DNA of 64,000 nucleotides from an uncultured Roseburia sp. (GTDB lineage Bacteria > Bacillota > Clostridia > Lachnospirales > Lachnospiraceae), in contig CANDCP010000004.1 in assembly GCA_947383215.1 (NCBI GenBank), positions 1 through 64,000 of the forward strand, written 5' to 3'. The position numbers were made by a program, and so were the translations under genes. This document shows, piece after piece, positions 63,278-64,000 of this stretch. Under the pieces are notes generated by a model. It saw nothing but the letters and a program-made list of their open reading frames with translations, was not told the origin of the DNA and searched no databases. The first letter of the stretch is position 1. Each line of letters begins with the position of its first letter.

Positions 63278-64000
63278 TCAGGACTCCCCGCCTGCGACTC
63301 CGATTTTCTCTCCAAGCTTTACCGCCGTCTCGATCCCTCTCGAGGAATTTACGAGGATATCCGCATCGATTAAAACCTTCCCCTTCTCAAATGCCAGAAT
63401 CACCGTCGAACCGCCAAATTCAAAACGGCCCTTCTCCTCCCCGCGTTTTACCGCGGCGTCCTGGTGATAATTCACGATTTTTCCGACCAGAAGCGCCCCC
63501 ACCTCCATCATAAGAATATTCCCGAAATGCTCGCTTCTCAGTATGGAGTACTCTCTGGTATTTTCTTTGTAAATCGGGCGGACGTCATTGGCAAGCGGAT
63601 TCACCGTATGGAAGACTCCCCGGATGCGCCGGTTTTTGGACTTGATTCCGTCGTCCACATAACTGTATCTGTGATAATCGTCCACGCACAGACGAAATAC
63701 GAGCAGCGTTCCCCCCTCGTAATGTCCGGCAAGCTTTTTGTCCCTCAAAAGCTGCGCCATCGTATAATGCGTATTCTTTATGCAAAACTTCGCGCCGTCC
63801 GTAATCGCGTACGCGCCAAGCCGACTGTCGCACGGCGCGGCCAGATGCCCGCCCGTCTCGTCGAACCCTCGCCTGTTTTCTTTTATCTTCCTTGTGAAAA
63901 AATCATTGTAGGAACGGTAGTCCCTCGCCTCAAACTCGGACATGTCGATGCGGCTGCGCTTAAGGAACGGAGCGATCAGACACCTTGACGCGCGGCTGTC
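63278..64000 (-). CDS. psd: Phosphatidylserine decarboxylase (N-terminus outside window)
   Basis: The last 240 residues are present; the frame is open to the window edge. The motifs are NDFFTRKIK, then PCDSRLGAY, FRLCVDDYHRYSYVDDG, and FGGST near the C-terminus, where the proenzyme is cut and Ser becomes the pyruvoyl group. The enzyme makes phosphatidylethanolamine from phosphatidylserine at the membrane. No stop or frameshift was seen in the visible part. Confidence 0.93.
   Translation of the reverse strand, partial: DSRASRCLIAPFLKRSRIDMSEFEARDYRSYNDFFTRKIKENRRGFDETGGHLAAPCDSRLGAYAITDGAKFCIKNTHYTMAQLLRDKKLAGHYEGGTLLVFRLCVDDYHRYSYVDDGIKSKNRRIRGVFHTVNPLANDVRPIYKENTREYSILRSEHFGNILMMEVGALLVGKIVNYHQDAAVKRGEEKGRFEFGGSTVILAFEKGKVLIDADILVNSSRGIETAVKLGEKIGVAGGES

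Overview
The window looks like a chromosomal segment of a spore-forming, probably motile Gram-positive bacterium of the class Clostridia, most likely a Lachnospiraceae relative. The grounds are an intact spoIIAA-spoIIAB-sigF sporulation operon, a CheC-type chemotaxis protein, a perfect sigma-D (flagellar) promoter, strong AGGAGG ribosome-binding sites, T-box, M-box and glmS-ribozyme leaders, a class III fructose-bisphosphatase and moderate GC content. Most genes lie on the minus strand. The species assignment is inference; no rRNA or tRNA gene was seen.

Layout. 1-4.1 kb: GH2 beta-galactosidase (3' end cut off by the window edge) divergent from an AraC-family regulator. 4.2-12.3 kb: cassette A, consisting of two membrane accessory proteins, an ABC ATPase, two ABC-2-like permeases and a large lipoprotein, preceded by a two-component system. 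12.4-12.55 kb: a plus-strand promoter followed by hairpins and a terminator, a likely small RNA. 12.6-19.1 kb: cassette B, with ECF sigma factor, membrane anti-sigma-like protein, two tandemly duplicated lipoproteins, two permeases and an ATPase. 19.3-24.1 kb: fbp, a 176-bp inverted-repeat element, the glmS ribozyme with glmS, and a small ferredoxin-like-fold protein. 24.3-35.4 kb: cassette C, with ATPase, two permeases, three related lipoproteins (one with a broken start), a secreted small protein with an unusual hairpin-rich leader, and a YknXYZ/MacB-like exporter with its own lipoprotein. 35.4-36.3 kb: decayed RloA/RloB-like remnants. 36.3-48.5 kb: a sigma-D-controlled protein of unknown function, an M-box-controlled corA, the spoIIA operon, a TPR protein, a 46-residue protein, folC, a FapA/DUF342 protein, T-box-controlled valS, and a self-regulated XRE-Uma2 fusion. 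48.5-64 kb: a large RND exporter, cheC, a 48-residue membrane protein, a CPBP protease, the cobalt transporter cbiMQO, glgP, T-box-controlled ileS and psd (5' end cut off).

How the genes work together. The dominant theme is three paralogous modules (A, B, C), each made of lipoprotein(s), two distinct six-helix-type permeases and one closely related ATPase. Each sits beside a different signalling device: a histidine kinase/response regulator in A, an ECF sigma/anti-sigma pair in B, and structured leaders plus a secreted small protein in C. Together with the duplicated and mosaic lipoproteins this suggests a rapidly evolving envelope-sensing or peptide export/immunity family, which I consider the best candidate here for an undescribed system. 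That functional reading is inference; the paralogy, order and duplications are visible in the sequence.
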